This document shows positions 8,330-16,038 of a stretch of 36,753 bases of DNA, piece after piece. A program made the position numbers and the translations under genes. Numbering within the stretch: position 1 is the stretch's first letter; each line of letters begins with the position of its first letter. The notes under the pieces are model-generated. The model was not told where the DNA came from. It saw nothing but the letters and a program-made list of their open reading frames with translations, and did not search any database. This DNA comes from Lentibacillus juripiscarius JCM 12147. Lineage in GTDB: Bacteria > Bacillota > Bacilli > Bacillales_D > Amphibacillaceae. Location of the stretch: NCBI GenBank assembly GCA_001311805.1, contig BBCA01000029.1, positions 1 through 36,753 of the forward strand. Reading direction: 5' to 3'.

Positions 8330-8369
8330 AAAAAGGTTGAACGGCGCATCAGCACCATTCAACCTTTTT
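8330..8369 (-). terminator. Terminator after the yvbH-like gene
   Basis: Perfect stem AAAAAGGTTGAA / TTCAACCTTTTT with a 16-base loop, seven bases past the stop codon. The T run on the minus strand fits intrinsic termination. Confidence 0.78.
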
Positions 8370-8375
8370 CACGTG

Positions 8376-8989
8376 TTAATTATTAATATATTTCTCAAAA
8401 ATGTCGCCGAAGTCTTTAGCGTGGTATTCTTCCCGGACGGATTTCAGCCAGGAGAATCCATATTCGTTTATTTCCTTATATTGTTCGGCTAAAGCTGTAT
8501 CAGTAGTTCGTGCATTTTGCAGGACACTTACCGCCTTATCCAGGCTTTCGCTTCCCATTTCCATAATGATCTCATTTTCGTGGATGATCTCCGCAATATG
8601 CAGGAGAGCCTTGTACAGATCTTTCAGTTTTTCGATTTCGTCCTTATGCACGTCAATACTCATTTCCTGATTACCTAGTGTGAATTTGATTTCGATATCC
8701 AAATCAACCTTGCCAGCGGTTTCGAGTAGAACGTTTGAAATTTTGTACTGTGAATACGGATAGCGGTTCAACGTCCGTTTGGAAGAAGTGGCATTTTCCC
8801 CGTCGACGTGGATCAGGGCTAAATTCGTAAAACAATATTCGTCGGCTTTTGTCTTGATGAGAAAAAAGATTTTTCATCGTCTTCGTGGCGCACATAATCA
8901 TCAGCGTCCGTTTTGTCATAATCCGCCGGGTCGATAATTTTGCCAACATCGGATAGTCCTAATGCATCTGAAGCGATTTTTTTAAACAT
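8376..8989 (-). CDS. yvbH: YvbH-like bacterial PH domain protein
   Basis: Protein of 204 residues after restoring one T in the T run near 8866; this is the length of B. subtilis YvbH. It begins MFKKIASDALGLSDVGKIID after GGAGCC at 8989. The N-terminal 120 residues are a bacterial PH domain (ADEYCFTNLALIHVDG, SKRTLNRYPYS, LETAGKVDLDIEIKFTLG). The rest is a helical extension of the YvbH oligomerisation type (LKDLYKALLHIAEIIHENE). The molecular role of this family is not known; no enzyme motif is present. It stands alone, with its own terminator. Confidence 0.85.
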
Positions 8990-9239
8990 TTGGAAGGCTC
9001 CTTTTCATTTAAATGGGTTGATTACTCTACAAACGATTTCAGTATACCGTAACACTTACAATTTTATCACGCATGAACCGGAAATAGTACCCTAACTTCA
9101 AGACTTGCCAGTGGTGCCCGACTCTCATTACTTCCCTCATAGTGCGTGTAGAAAGGAATGGCCGCTACGATTGAATATGGTATAGTAAGTGTTAAGTGGC
9201 TTTTTAATTTTTAAATAACCTTAAATAGGAGCATTCACA

Positions 9240-10365
9240 ATGAATATTGTATTAGCACCAGATTCTTATAAAGGAAGTTTAACGTCTGTCCAAGCTGCGA
9301 ACGTCATGAAACGTGCAATTTCAAGCCTTTATTACAGCGATACCATCATTCCAAAACCCATGGCCGATGGTGGGGAAGGTACAGTTGATACATTGCTTTC
9401 CTCTGCAGGCGGGAAACAAATAGATGTCAAGTGCACAGGACCATTAGGCGAACGAACAGACGCCTATTATGCCATACTTGATGACAACACAGCTGTCATT
9501 GAAATTGCGAATATTGCCGGACTCGTGCAAGTTCCTGAGGCTGACCGCAACCCGGACATGACCACTACGTACGGTCTTGGTGAAGTTATTATCGATGCAT
9601 TGGATAAGGGCTGCACGTCATTTATATTGGACTTGGCGGCAGTGCAACCAATGATGGCGGGCTTGGATTGCTCCAGGCTTTGGGAATGAAGGTATGGAAA
9701 GAAAACGGGCAAGCTGGGGGAATATTTGGGGAAGACTTATTTGATATTACACACATCAGCACCGCTGGAATTGATGCCAGATTGGCTAGTGCTTCCATAA
9801 AAGTCGCTTGTGATGTCGATAATCCCTTATACGGGAATATTGGTGCCAGTGTAGTTTATGGACCGCAAAAGGTGCAACGGAAAAACAAGTAATCATGTTT
9901 GATACCGCACTCGCTAATTTTTCGTCTATTATTGAAAATCAGCTAGAAACAACATTTCACGATACAGAAGGAGCAGGGGCTGCAGGAGGACTTGGCTTTG
10001 CTCTGCTCGTGCTTGGTGCGGAGCTGGTTTCAGGTGCAGAACTTGTGGCAGATGCTTCTCATATGCAGAACGCCATTAAGCATGCCGACCTTGTCATTAC
10101 CGGTGAGGGCCAAAGTGATGAACAAACATTATATGGCAAAGCCCCTGGATATATCGCAGACCTTGCTCAGTCCTACCATACACCGGTTTTATTGCTATCC
10201 GGGTCATTAGCCGGTGACCAGGATAAACTTCGCGGCAACTTCCATGGCTGCTTTTCTATTATTCCACACCCCGTGACGATCGAGGAATGTATGGAGAATG
10301 CTGAAGATTTCCTATACAATCAAACGAAACAAGTTGTACATTTTGTTCATAAGGTCTGGAAGTGA
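9240..10365 (+). CDS. glxK: Glycerate kinase (GlxK/GarK family)
   Basis: Soluble enzyme that phosphorylates glycerate with ATP, linking glycerate/glyoxylate breakdown to glycolysis. About 375 residues once two missing G are restored. The start MNIVLAPDSYKGSLTS is the family hallmark; then PKPMADGGEGTVDTLL, the glycine-rich GLGGSATNDGGLGLLQALG, the substrate-site TEGAGAAGGLGFALL, and DLVITGEGQSDEQTLYGKAP. The breaks are near 9632 (TTGGACTTGG for TTGGGACTTGG) and near 9870 (AAGGTG for AAGGGTG). ATG follows TAGGAGC by eight bases. A terminator lies at the stop codon. It is monocistronic, and no glyoxylate-pathway genes lie beside it. Confidence 0.92.
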
Positions 10366-10400
10366 CAGGCCCAGTTCCTACCGGGGACTGGACCTGTTTT
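10365..10400 (+). terminator. Terminator of glxK
   Basis: Hairpin ACAGGCCCAGTTCC / GGGACTGGACCTGT followed by TTTT. It lies between two convergent genes and may serve both. Confidence 0.78.
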
Positions 10401-10419
10401 AACAGAAAAATATGAAGCT

Positions 10420-11249
10420 CTACGCTTCCGACCTGGAAAATTTTATCGTAGCCAGCACGACAAAAACAGCACCAATAACACCGACAACGACGATTTCTTC
10501 CATAAATGTAATTGTATGGCCGAATATCTGCAGGTCAAGCCCCATAGCCTTCCGCATCGCTTCACTCATCGTTTCCGGTTTCAAAATAATGTCCTTAAAC
10601 ATATCAACGGAATAGGTTAATGGGTTGATTTTCACGATAATATCCATCCATAATGGCAGACCATTCAATGGAAACAGGGCACCTGACAGGAACAGCATCG
10701 GGAACAACAGCATCTGGACAACCATTTGAAAGCCTTGCGATGTTTTTAAAAGACTTGCAATTAAAAGTCCGATGGCCGAAATAGTAAAGGCTACCAAAAA
10801 CATCGTCGGAATCAGCTGCATGATCATCAGCAGATCAATGGAAGCTCCTATAAACGGAACAAAAATGAGCATCATTAACCCTTGTATGACTGCAACTGTT
10901 GTTCCGCCTAGCACTTTTCCGATGGCAATCGATACCCGCGACATTGGCGACACAAGAATTTCGCGCATGTAGCCGAATTCCTTATCCTGAACGACCGATA
11001 ACGCAGAGAAAATGGCTGTATTAAACACTGTCATCCCTATAATGCCCGGAAACATAAATGCAACAAAATCAAAATCAGCAAGCGGACCACTGCCGGCATT
11101 CCCGCCGAGCATGGACTTCATCGCACCACTCATGCCGCTTCCGAACAGAATAAGAAACATAAATGGCATCGCAAAAGAACCAAGAAGCCGCCCCTTATCC
11201 CGGAAAATTTAATGACATCACGCTGCCATACAGCAAATACTGCTTCCAT
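10420..11249 (-). CDS. ABC-2 type multidrug exporter permease (DrrB-like)
   Basis: Membrane subunit of an ABC-2 exporter, about 276 residues. It starts MEAVFAVWQRDVIKF at 11249, just after the ATPase gene. A T missing near 11210 separates this start from RDKGRLLGSFAMPFMFLILF. Six hydrophobic helices and the ABC-2 motif (FPGIIGMTVFNTAIFSALSV, LSGALFPLNGLPLWM, INPLTYSVDMFK) match the DrrB/daunorubicin-resistance type. It forms a two-gene operon with the ATPase at 11269-12216. The substrate is unknown. Confidence 0.88.
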
Positions 11250-11268
11250 CAGTGCCCCCTCCCCATTT

Positions 11269-12216
11269 TCATTTATCGGGTTTACCTGAAGTAGCTTCTT
11301 CACGGATTTCCCGTCCGGTCAGATGAAGAAACACGTCATTTAATGTCGGCCTGCGCAGATTGACGGTTACTATTTCTACCGAAAGCTCCTTTACTAGTTG
11401 GACAAGAAAGGCATTCCCCTGATTGACCTGGAATGTCAGTATGTCGTCTGCTTCCTTCACGTCAACCGCATAATTCGCCTCCACTTCGGCTTTCGCTTTT
11501 TCATTATCCGCTGTTCTAATTTCAACAATATCGCCGCCGCGTCCGTCTTTAAGGCATCAGGCGTATCGAGCGCAATAACTTCCCCATTATCCATAACAGC
11601 CACCCGGTCACAAATTTCAGCTTCGTCCATGTAGTGCGTTGTCAGAAAAATGGTGATGCCTGCTTTTTCCTTAAGCTGCAGGATATATTCCCAAATATGA
11701 TTCCGAGTCTGCGGATCAAGGCCGACAGTCGGTTCATCAAGAAACAGCACCCTCGGATAATGCAACAGCCCCCGTGCGATTTCCAGCCGACGCTTCATCC
11801 CACCGGAAAAATGTCTCCACAATCTGCTTACGTTTATCGGACAAATCTACAATCTCCAGCACTTCTTTAATGCGGTCCTCTCGTTTTTCTTTTGGCACTT
11901 TGTAAAAGCGGCAATGCAGCATCAGGTTTTCGTTGACCGTCAGTTTTTCATCAAGGGTCGATTCCTGAAAAATAAGTCCGATGCTTTCGCGTACCTTATT
12001 TTTCTCGGTCACCACATCGAATCCATTAATAACAGCTGTGCCGCTTGTCGGCTTATTAATCGTCGACAGCATATTAATGGTCGTACTTTTCCCCGCACCA
12101 TTCGGTCCAAGAAAGCCAAATATCTCACCTTTCTGCACGGAAAACTGGACCCCTTTTACCGCTTCTAAATCTTTATAGCGTTTTTTCAAACTGTTGACTT
12201 CCACGATTGAAGTCAT
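11269..12216 (-). CDS. ABC-2 exporter ATP-binding protein (DrrA-like)
   Basis: ATPase of the exporter, about 316 residues. [20 protein letters not shown] starts at 12216 behind GGGGGATTCGG. Walker A is [10 protein letters not shown], the Q-loop [16 protein letters not shown], the signature [15 protein letters not shown], Walker [16 protein letters not shown], the switch [10 protein letters not shown], and a DrrA C-terminal region ends [13 protein letters not shown]. The last part matches other DrrA proteins ([13 protein letters not shown]). Two indels, near 11815 (signature) and near 11537 ([14 protein letters not shown]), split the frame. The long leader upstream holds no other gene. Confidence 0.89.
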
Positions 12217-12348
12217 TCCGAATCCCCCTCTTCTTCTGTGCCGCGGTCCAGTGTAAAGCATCTCTCATTAAATGCAACCTTTTATAATCATCGTCCAGAT
12301 TTTGTATATGTATTAAATTAACGCAAAAAGATTATAAGTACAATAAAA
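12217..12348. other. Leader of the drrAB-like operon
   Basis: AT-rich stretch upstream of the ATPase, expected to carry the promoter. I see no clear -35/-10 pair and no gene. Confidence 0.35.
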
Positions 12349-12378
12349 GTGCCATCACCTTTCGTTTGGTAATGGCAC
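12349..12378 (-). terminator. Terminator behind the small hydrophobic gene
   Basis: Hairpin GTGCCATCACC / GGTAATGGCAC followed on the minus strand by TTTTATTG, 26 bases after the TAA of the small gene. Also a fair barrier for plus-strand transcription. Confidence 0.65.
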
Positions 12379-12404
12379 CTTCTGGGTCAGAATCACTATG
12401 GAAG

Positions 12405-12558
12405 TTACCGGTTCACGTTGTTCCCATAATTACTCCAATATGCGAACTGTATACTCACAGTGAGGGCTTTTATTCCATAAACCAATGCCGGCAGAACAAT
12501 TGGGGACAACTGTTTAAGGAGGACAATCGATAAAAGCTTGAGAATTTAGCAGAGCCAA
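12405..12558 (-). CDS. Small hydrophobic protein, unrecognised
   Basis: Roughly 50 residues. A minus-strand frame ends KLLSIVLLKQLSPIVLPALV, YGIKALTVSIQFAYWSNYG, NNVNR and TAA, clearly protein-like with one or two membrane segments. A start is suggested at TTG 12558, preceded by AGGAAGGGG and reading LALLNS, but one indel near 12540 is needed to join it to the rest. The gene lies 27 bases after the CBO0543 gene upstream and just before a terminator, so it is likely the last gene of that small operon. No family is recognised; existence rests on composition, context and the terminator. Confidence 0.42.
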
Positions 12559-12585
12559 TTCCCCTTCCTAAAAATTAGCTCTCAT

Positions 12586-13058
12586 TTACTCCACCTCTTG
12601 CTTCTCTCCTGCCAAATAATTAAGCAGCTCCATCATAAGCCAAACAAAACGAAAAACAAAATAAACTAATCAGCGAGTAATACCATTCCCATGTAATATA
12701 GTGTACATAATTTGTTTGATGTTCCAAAAAAACTTCAATGATGGTCAAAACACTGCTGGAGACAGCCGCCCGCCCTATAACAGCCCCCCATACTGCTGCG
12801 ATACGTATTCCGGTAGAAGTAAATACTTAAAAGCGGCAAAAGCAAGTATTCGTACAGGACGCTTGATTGAAATTGCGTGAACAGCTTAACTGGATAGGAT
12901 ATTAATTCGTGTTTTGCAGCTAAATCACCTAAAAACGTCCCAAAATAGGCTGCCAGCAGATAGCATAACAGCCATTCTTTAAGCGGGGGCTTTCGCAATG
13001 AGAAGAAAAGCAGAACCAGCCCTAACATAAACAGCAGCCGCAGTATGACCAGCTCCAT
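12586..13058 (-). CDS. CBO0543 family membrane protein, copy A
   Basis: Predicted polytopic membrane protein of about 157 residues. It starts MELVILRLLFMLGLVLLFFS at 13058 behind GGGAG, continues LRKPPLKEWLLCYLLAAYFG and FQSSVLYEYLLLPLLSIYF, then (after removing one G from the run near 12785) VLTIIEVFLEHQTNYV and WEWYYSLISLF. After a second indel near 12645 it ends WLMMELLNYLAGEKQEVE. The LRKPPLKEW motif is typical of CBO0543 proteins, common in spore-formers; their role is unknown. It follows copy B with a 20-base gap. Confidence 0.75.
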
Positions 13059-13078
13059 GATACCATCTCCCAACAACC

Positions 13079-13583
13079 TTATGCTTTCATCGTCCAGGGC
13101 ACGTCAAACCAGTAAAGCAAAAAGATAATAATGATAACGGATAATCCATATGCCAGGAAAGGCCGCTTGTAGTGCAACCGCAGCATCGGAAACATGACCA
13201 TTAATAAAAGGAATGACCAGATAAGCGACCAACCGTGAAAATAATGGATTGCATTCAGCCAATAACCGACCGCTTCAAACCCAAAGTACAGCAGCACCCA
13301 CTTCCCTATATGCAGAACCTGCCTCCCCCATCCATGCGGAAACCCTGTTAAATAAAGCATGACTGTACACGGGAATAAAGAAAAGTATAAACAAGTCCAG
13401 CATTTCCACTGGCAGTCCTACGTGTGAATACAAAACCCATAATCGGTAGTCTACGGTGAAAAAGTAATATAATAAATTCATCGATATTAAATACAGTATT
13501 GTCGCATGGAATTCCCGGAAACGGCTCCAATCAGCCCGATACCACGCAGCTATTATGGCGATAAGAATAACGATCAAGTGCAT
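13079..13583 (-). CDS. CBO0543 family membrane protein, copy B
   Basis: About 168 residues, five hydrophobic helices. The start MHLIVILIAIIAAWYRADW at 13583 follows TAGGGG by seven bases; an ATG six bases earlier is too close to that site. The body reads FREFHATILYLISMNLLYYF, DLFILFF, FPCTVMLYLTGFPHGWG, then GYWLNAIHYFHGW and ends WFDVPWTMKA. The frame changes once near 13385. It resembles CBO0543 proteins in size and helix layout and is followed at once by copy A, so the pair probably arose by duplication. Function unknown. Confidence 0.7.
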
Positions 13584-13768
13584 CTTCATTCCCCTATTTC
13601 GATATGTCATTTAGACAGTCTGCATCATTAGGTTACCCAATCAGTGCAAAAATATAAATCAAAAAAGCAATTGATTCAAGCCGCAGCCTTGTAATATCGG
13701 CCCTTCTATCGTGTTGTTTTTGTTAAAAATTCTGATATAGTAAATATAATAATGACGTAATTTTGGGG
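13584..13768. other. Divergent promoter region
   Basis: AT-rich DNA between two divergent membrane-protein genes. A TATAAT at about 13746 with an upstream TTGTTA at 19-base spacing could drive the plus-strand gene; no better element is seen. Confidence 0.35.
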
Positions 13769-13790
13769 ATGATAATTTGTTCCATATTTT

Positions 13791-14231
13791 TTGATAGTAC
13801 ACATTATTACCGGAAGTATTTGTTTGATAAGTGGACTGTTTGCCATGACTGCTAGAAAAAGACGCGGAAGACACACCTTTTGCGGTGAACTTTATCATGG
13901 ATCCTATGTGATCGTATTTGTTTCATCAATTGCTATGGCCGTTTTACACTGGGAAGAAAGCGCATATCTCTTTTACATTGCTTTATTTTCGTATGGTCTT
14001 GCCTTTATCGGGTATCTGGCCGCCAAAAGATGGATTAATTGGCTAAGTTTCCATTTAAGCGGGATGGCGGGTTCCTATATTGGCATTATAACCGCTGTAT
14101 TAGTTGTGAATGTTAGCAAAATCCCGGTTCTAAATGCGCTTCCTGAACTCTGGTACTGGTTCCTGCCTACAATTATAGGTACACCACTAATCATGATGAG
14201 TGGCAGAAGATATACTGCAAAAGTCCGCTGA
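13791..14231 (+). CDS. DUF2306-like membrane protein
   Basis: Four- to five-helix membrane protein of about 146 residues: VHIITGSICLISGLFAM, charged ARKRRGRHTFCGELYHGSY, AMAVLHWEESAYLFYIALF, HLSGMAGSYIGIITAVLVV. The conserved His residues and the RKRxGxHTxxGExYH pattern fit DUF2306-type proteins. The printed start is TTG 13791, which lacks a ribosome-binding site. A T6/T7 error just upstream would extend the protein to TTG 13778, with GGGGA at good spacing, adding LFHIFL. Function unknown; a role in electron transport or haem handling has been guessed for such His-bearing proteins but nothing here shows it. Confidence 0.66.
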   Translation: MIVHIITGSICLISGLFAMTARKRRGRHTFCGELYHGSYVIVFVSSIAMAVLHWEESAYLFYIALFSYGLAFIGYLAAKRWINWLSFHLSGMAGSYIGIITAVLVVNVSKIPVLNALPELWYWFLPTIIGTPLIMMSGRRYTAKVR

Positions 14232-14240
14232 AATAGGATG

Positions 14241-14263
14241 TACCCCTAGTGAAAAGGGGTACA
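14241..14263. terminator. Hairpin between convergent genes
   Basis: GTACCCC / GGGGTAC with a nine-base loop, without a strong T run on either strand. A weak bidirectional terminator at best. Confidence 0.42.
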
Positions 14264-14283
14264 CATTTACTGAAGCGGATTTT

Positions 14284-15327
14284 TTACAGCTTTTTTCGGT
14301 CATAAGCCAATGGCGGTTCTTCAAACCAGCCTTGTTGGATCATCATCTCCTGCCCTTTATTAGCAAATAACCCGATTTCACCGATGAATTTGGCATATTT
14401 TGCGTGGATGTCATGTCTTAACGTTCTCGACATAGCTACTCCTAAATTTTCCATTCCTAATTGATTAGCCAAAAGCACATGATATGCCATCAGCTTGTCA
14501 CTGAATGCGGGGACTTTGGAATCTGTAATATGGGGATCCATTAGCATTGGAGACGGAATGTTATCACTTGCTAAAATACTCCCATACTGCTTAATTTGTT
14601 TATCTGCCAGCTGCCATCCATTCTTAAAATAATTCCTCAGCTTTTGCGAGGAAGCTGTTTGTGCAAAACCCATCATTAAGGATTTTCCCAACACATTCGT
14701 AGAAATATTTAAGTTTAAATATTTCATTTCTAATCCGGCTATCGGACGATTTTTACCGGCAAGAAAATTATTAAACGACTTTTTATCAATGAACTCCACA
14801 TGCTTTGGATAGGAATGTTTGGTGGTTTCATGATCGTTCCTTTTTCAAGCAGTAAGTGTGTTGATCTTTCATATACTTCGTTTAATTCCTGAACACCTTG
14901 CCGGTAAAAATCCATTATATCCTGACGAATGGAGCTTGATAAGGCTCTTGTATATTGTCCGAATGCACCAATTGCCATTTGTTGAACATAAAATAACATA
15001 AAGGTATCATCAAATAATCGTGGTGCTCCTTTAAAGACGTCCGACGAGCCAAACCCAGCTGGTACTGGAATTCCTTCTTTAACAAACAGCTCTGAGATAG
15101 TCTTGAGATGGCGCTTTGACAGTTTTTGATTAAATAACAACACGTCTTTTATTTCTTCATCCTTGACAACTTCCAAAAATGCTCAAAAATACACGAAAAC
15201 ATGGAATCTCCAAGATAATTAGCCCATAGGTCACTTAATTCAGAGGAATTGAGCTTTAATGTTGCTGATGTTCAGAAATTTGGGATTCAAGCTGCTTATC
15301 TTTTGATCCTTGGTCTTTGGAATCCAT
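14284..15327 (-). CDS. DUF3231 family protein
   Basis: About 348 residues. The start MDSKDQGSKDKQLESQISEH at 15327 has AGGAG eight bases upstream. Three one-base indels in T runs (near 15262, 15180 and 14795) split the frame; restored, it reads LKLNSSELSDLWANYLGDSM, FEHFLEVVKDEEIKDVLLF, and later DKLMAYHVLLANQLGMENLG. DUF3231 proteins are two tandem all-helical, ferritin-like repeats found in Bacillaceae, often linked with sporulation or stress; both halves are visible (NQKLSKRH and FIGEIG regions). Biochemical role unknown. The Lys/Gln/Ser-rich first 25 residues are less conserved in the family. Confidence 0.82.
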
Positions 15328-15371
15328 TGTTTCTGCTCCTTTCGAAGGTGTTACTGGGCCTGGTGCAGGTG

Positions 15372-15484
15372 TCGCTCGAGTTTCGGACGCTCTCGCTCGA
15401 GTTGCGGATGCTCTCGCCCGAGTTGCGGGTGCTCTCGCTCGAGTTGTGGACGCTCTCGCTCGAGTTGCGGGTGCTCTCGCTCGA
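15372..15484. repeat. 21-bp tandem repeat array, CTCGAG family, locus 1
   Basis: Five full units and a partial one, starting at 15372, 15393, 15414, 15435, 15456 and 15477, exactly 21 bp apart. Core TCGCTCGAGTT, variable 10-bp remainder (for example GCGGATGCTC). The same family recurs at 36600-36753. All six frames are open because 21 is a multiple of three, so long false reading frames appear. Confidence 0.9.
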
Positions 15485-15559
15485 TTATATATAGAAAAAT
15501 AAGTTTTTCAAATTACTTCTTATAGCTTCCCAACCATTGAATAAATTATTCGCAAGATG

Positions 15560-15590
15560 AAAAAACCGACCCCCCATAAGGAGAACCGGC
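15560..15590 (-). terminator. Terminator of the csoR-copA-copZ operon
   Basis: Minus-strand hairpin CCGGTTCTCC / GGGGGGTCGG followed by TTTTTT, 12 bases after copZ. Confidence 0.72.
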
Positions 15591-15601
15591 TTATCCTATC
15601 G

Positions 15602-15808
15602 TTACGCGACTACATCGTAACCTTGATCTTCAACTGCTTCGCGCATATCGGCAACTGTTACCTTCGCATCATCATAGGTAACATCCACTTTTCCAGAACC
15701 AAGGTTTACTTCGACAGCTTGTACGCCATCTAACCCTTCCAGAGCACCTTTTACTGCACTTTCGCAATGACCGCATGTCATCCCTTTTACATCCAATGTT
15801 GTTTGCAT
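15602..15808 (-). CDS. copZ: Copper chaperone CopZ
   Basis: Intact 68-residue heavy-metal-associated (HMA) protein. MQTTLDVKGMTCGHCESAVK carries the Cu(I)-binding MTCGHC motif, followed by the usual beta-alpha-beta-beta-alpha-beta length, ending EDQGYDVVA. It carries Cu(I) in the cytosol and hands it to CopA. GGGGAG precedes the ATG. Separated from copA by 230 bases that hold a complex repeat element rather than a promoter of obvious type; it is probably cotranscribed with csoR and copA. Confidence 0.93.
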   Translation of the reverse strand: MQTTLDVKGMTCGHCESAVKGALEGLDGVQAVEVNLGSGKVDVTYDDAKVTVADMREAVEDQGYDVVA

Positions 15809-15849
15809 AATTTACAACTCCCCTTTTTAAAAATATAATAGTTAGAGTC

Positions 15850-16034
15850 AACTAACCTTCTGTGGGGGAAACCGCCCCACAGAAGGACGTTTCCATTATT
15901 CCCCGTTGCTAACCGTCCGTAAAATTCCTTACTTTACGCTTGCCTCTGATTTTTAAGTGCGTCGGAATTACGGACGGTAACAACCCGATAAGTTCAACTT
16001 ACCTTTTGTGGGGAAACCGCCCACAAAAGGAAGT
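15850..16034. repeat. Double-hairpin intergenic element between copA and copZ
   Basis: Two related hairpins flank a long inverted repeat. Hairpin 1 (15856-15886) has 12-bp arms CCTTCTGTGGGG/CCCCACAGAAGG; hairpin 2 (16002-16030) has 11-bp arms CCTTTTGTGGG/CCCACAAAAGG. Both keep a GAAACCG loop and are followed by GTTTCC, which can pair with GGAAAC in the loop (pseudoknot). The C-G to T-A change in the arms is compensated. Between them ACCGTCCGTAAAATTCC and GGAATTACGGACGGT (about 15912-15979) form a stem around a roughly 35-base loop. CAACT/TAACC-type sequence is repeated beside each hairpin. Likely a non-coding, perhaps mobile, element. Confidence 0.72.
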
Positions 16035-16038
16035 TTCC

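Noticed and set aside
15249..15525. Repetitive proteins (RSRSSCG or ARVAGAL repeats) across the 21-bp array
   Set aside because: A 21-bp repeat keeps every frame open; none has a ribosome-binding site or codon bias.
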